DNA from: Nitratifractor sp.
Lineage (GTDB): Bacteria > Campylobacterota > Campylobacteria > Campylobacterales > Sulfurovaceae
Reading direction: 5' to 3'
NCBI GenBank assembly: GCA_015490055.1
Contig: WFYP01000124.1
Location: forward strand, 1 to 14,086
DNA length: 14,086 nucleotides
A model generated the notes under the pieces. It saw nothing but the letters and a program-made list of their open reading frames with translations. It was not told where the DNA came from and did not search any database. The position numbers and the translations under genes are program-made. How positions within the stretch are numbered: position 1 is the stretch's first letter; the number at the start of each line of letters is the position of its first letter. This document shows positions 13,977 through 14,086 of this stretch, piece after piece.

Positions 13977-14086
13977 ACTTCAATCCCCTTAAATCGGGTC
14001 AGTTTTGTAATTTTAGCAAAGGCTAAAAGCCCAGTTAGATATGTTTCAATCCCCTTAAATCGGGTCAGTTTTGTAATGTTTAAAGG
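13977..14086 (-). CRISPR. Leader-distal end of a CRISPR array (two repeats, continues past the right edge)
   Basis: A 33-base sequence is identical at 13979-14011 and 14045-14077, a 66-base period. It starts TTCAATCCCCTTAAATCG and ends GGTCAGTTTTGTAAT. The right copy extends to GTTTCAAT, making a 35-base repeat with a 31-base spacer at 14012-14042; a second spacer begins at 14078. Read on the minus strand the repeat ends ATTGAAAC, the known 8-base crRNA handle of many type I-B and type III systems, so transcription should run right to left. The left copy is altered exactly in that handle (ATTGAAGT), as expected for the decayed terminal repeat far from the leader. No cas genes are in the window, so the type is unassigned. 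Confidence 0.82.

Overview
The window is AT-rich, densely packed chromosomal DNA. It most resembles a member of the Campylobacterota (Sulfurimonas/Sulfurovum/Arcobacter-like). This rests on base composition, on a beta-clamp C-terminus of the form VIMPILL, on the pyrG/recJ pairing and on the protein style; no species can be named from the sequence alone. No rRNA or tRNA gene was recognised.

Layout from left to right. (1) 1-2094: the 3' end of a DNA polymerase III beta-clamp gene (dnaN, truncated by the window edge), followed 13 bases later by pyrG (CTP synthase). (2) 2095-2536: a repeat-rich, gene-free stretch. It holds four tandem heptamers, a roughly 295-bp imperfect palindrome, and a 69-bp element with 20-bp inverted ends whose right end runs into the 5' end of recJ. 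(3) 2515-5440: recJ (+) meets a Fic-domain gene (-) tail to tail, with an 8-bp overlap. The fic promoter is overlaid by a perfect 16-bp dyad that looks like an operator. (4) 5623-7285 (-): a DedA-family membrane protein and a class I/II aminotransferase, one base apart. (5) 7449-8291 (+): a DUF808/YedI-like membrane protein preceded by a heptamer-built inverted repeat. (6) 8299-13832: an envelope glycosylation locus. One ArnT/PMT-type glycosyltransferase (-) diverges from a tight four-gene operon (+): PAP2 lipid phosphatase, second ArnT-type transferase, polyprenyl-phosphate glycosyltransferase (GT2) and a UPF0104/LPG-synthase-TM-like membrane protein. (7) 13833-14086: a pair of inverted REP-like sequences, then the leader-distal end of a CRISPR array. 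Two repeats are visible and the array continues beyond the right edge.

How the genes fit together: the 9930-13832 operon contains the parts of a lipid-linked sugar pathway. A GT2 enzyme charges a polyprenyl phosphate with a sugar, a multi-pass membrane protein has an unknown accessory role, ArnT-like enzymes move the sugar to an acceptor on the outer face of the inner membrane, and a PAP2 phosphatase either trims lipid phosphate or recycles the carrier. The closest described logic is lipid A aminosugar addition by ArnT/FlmK-type systems. The acceptor and the sugar cannot be read from the sequence. The most unusual non-coding signals are the repeat element that appears to supply the recJ start codon, the fic operator-like dyad with a look-alike 110 bp away, and the degenerate terminal CRISPR repeat.
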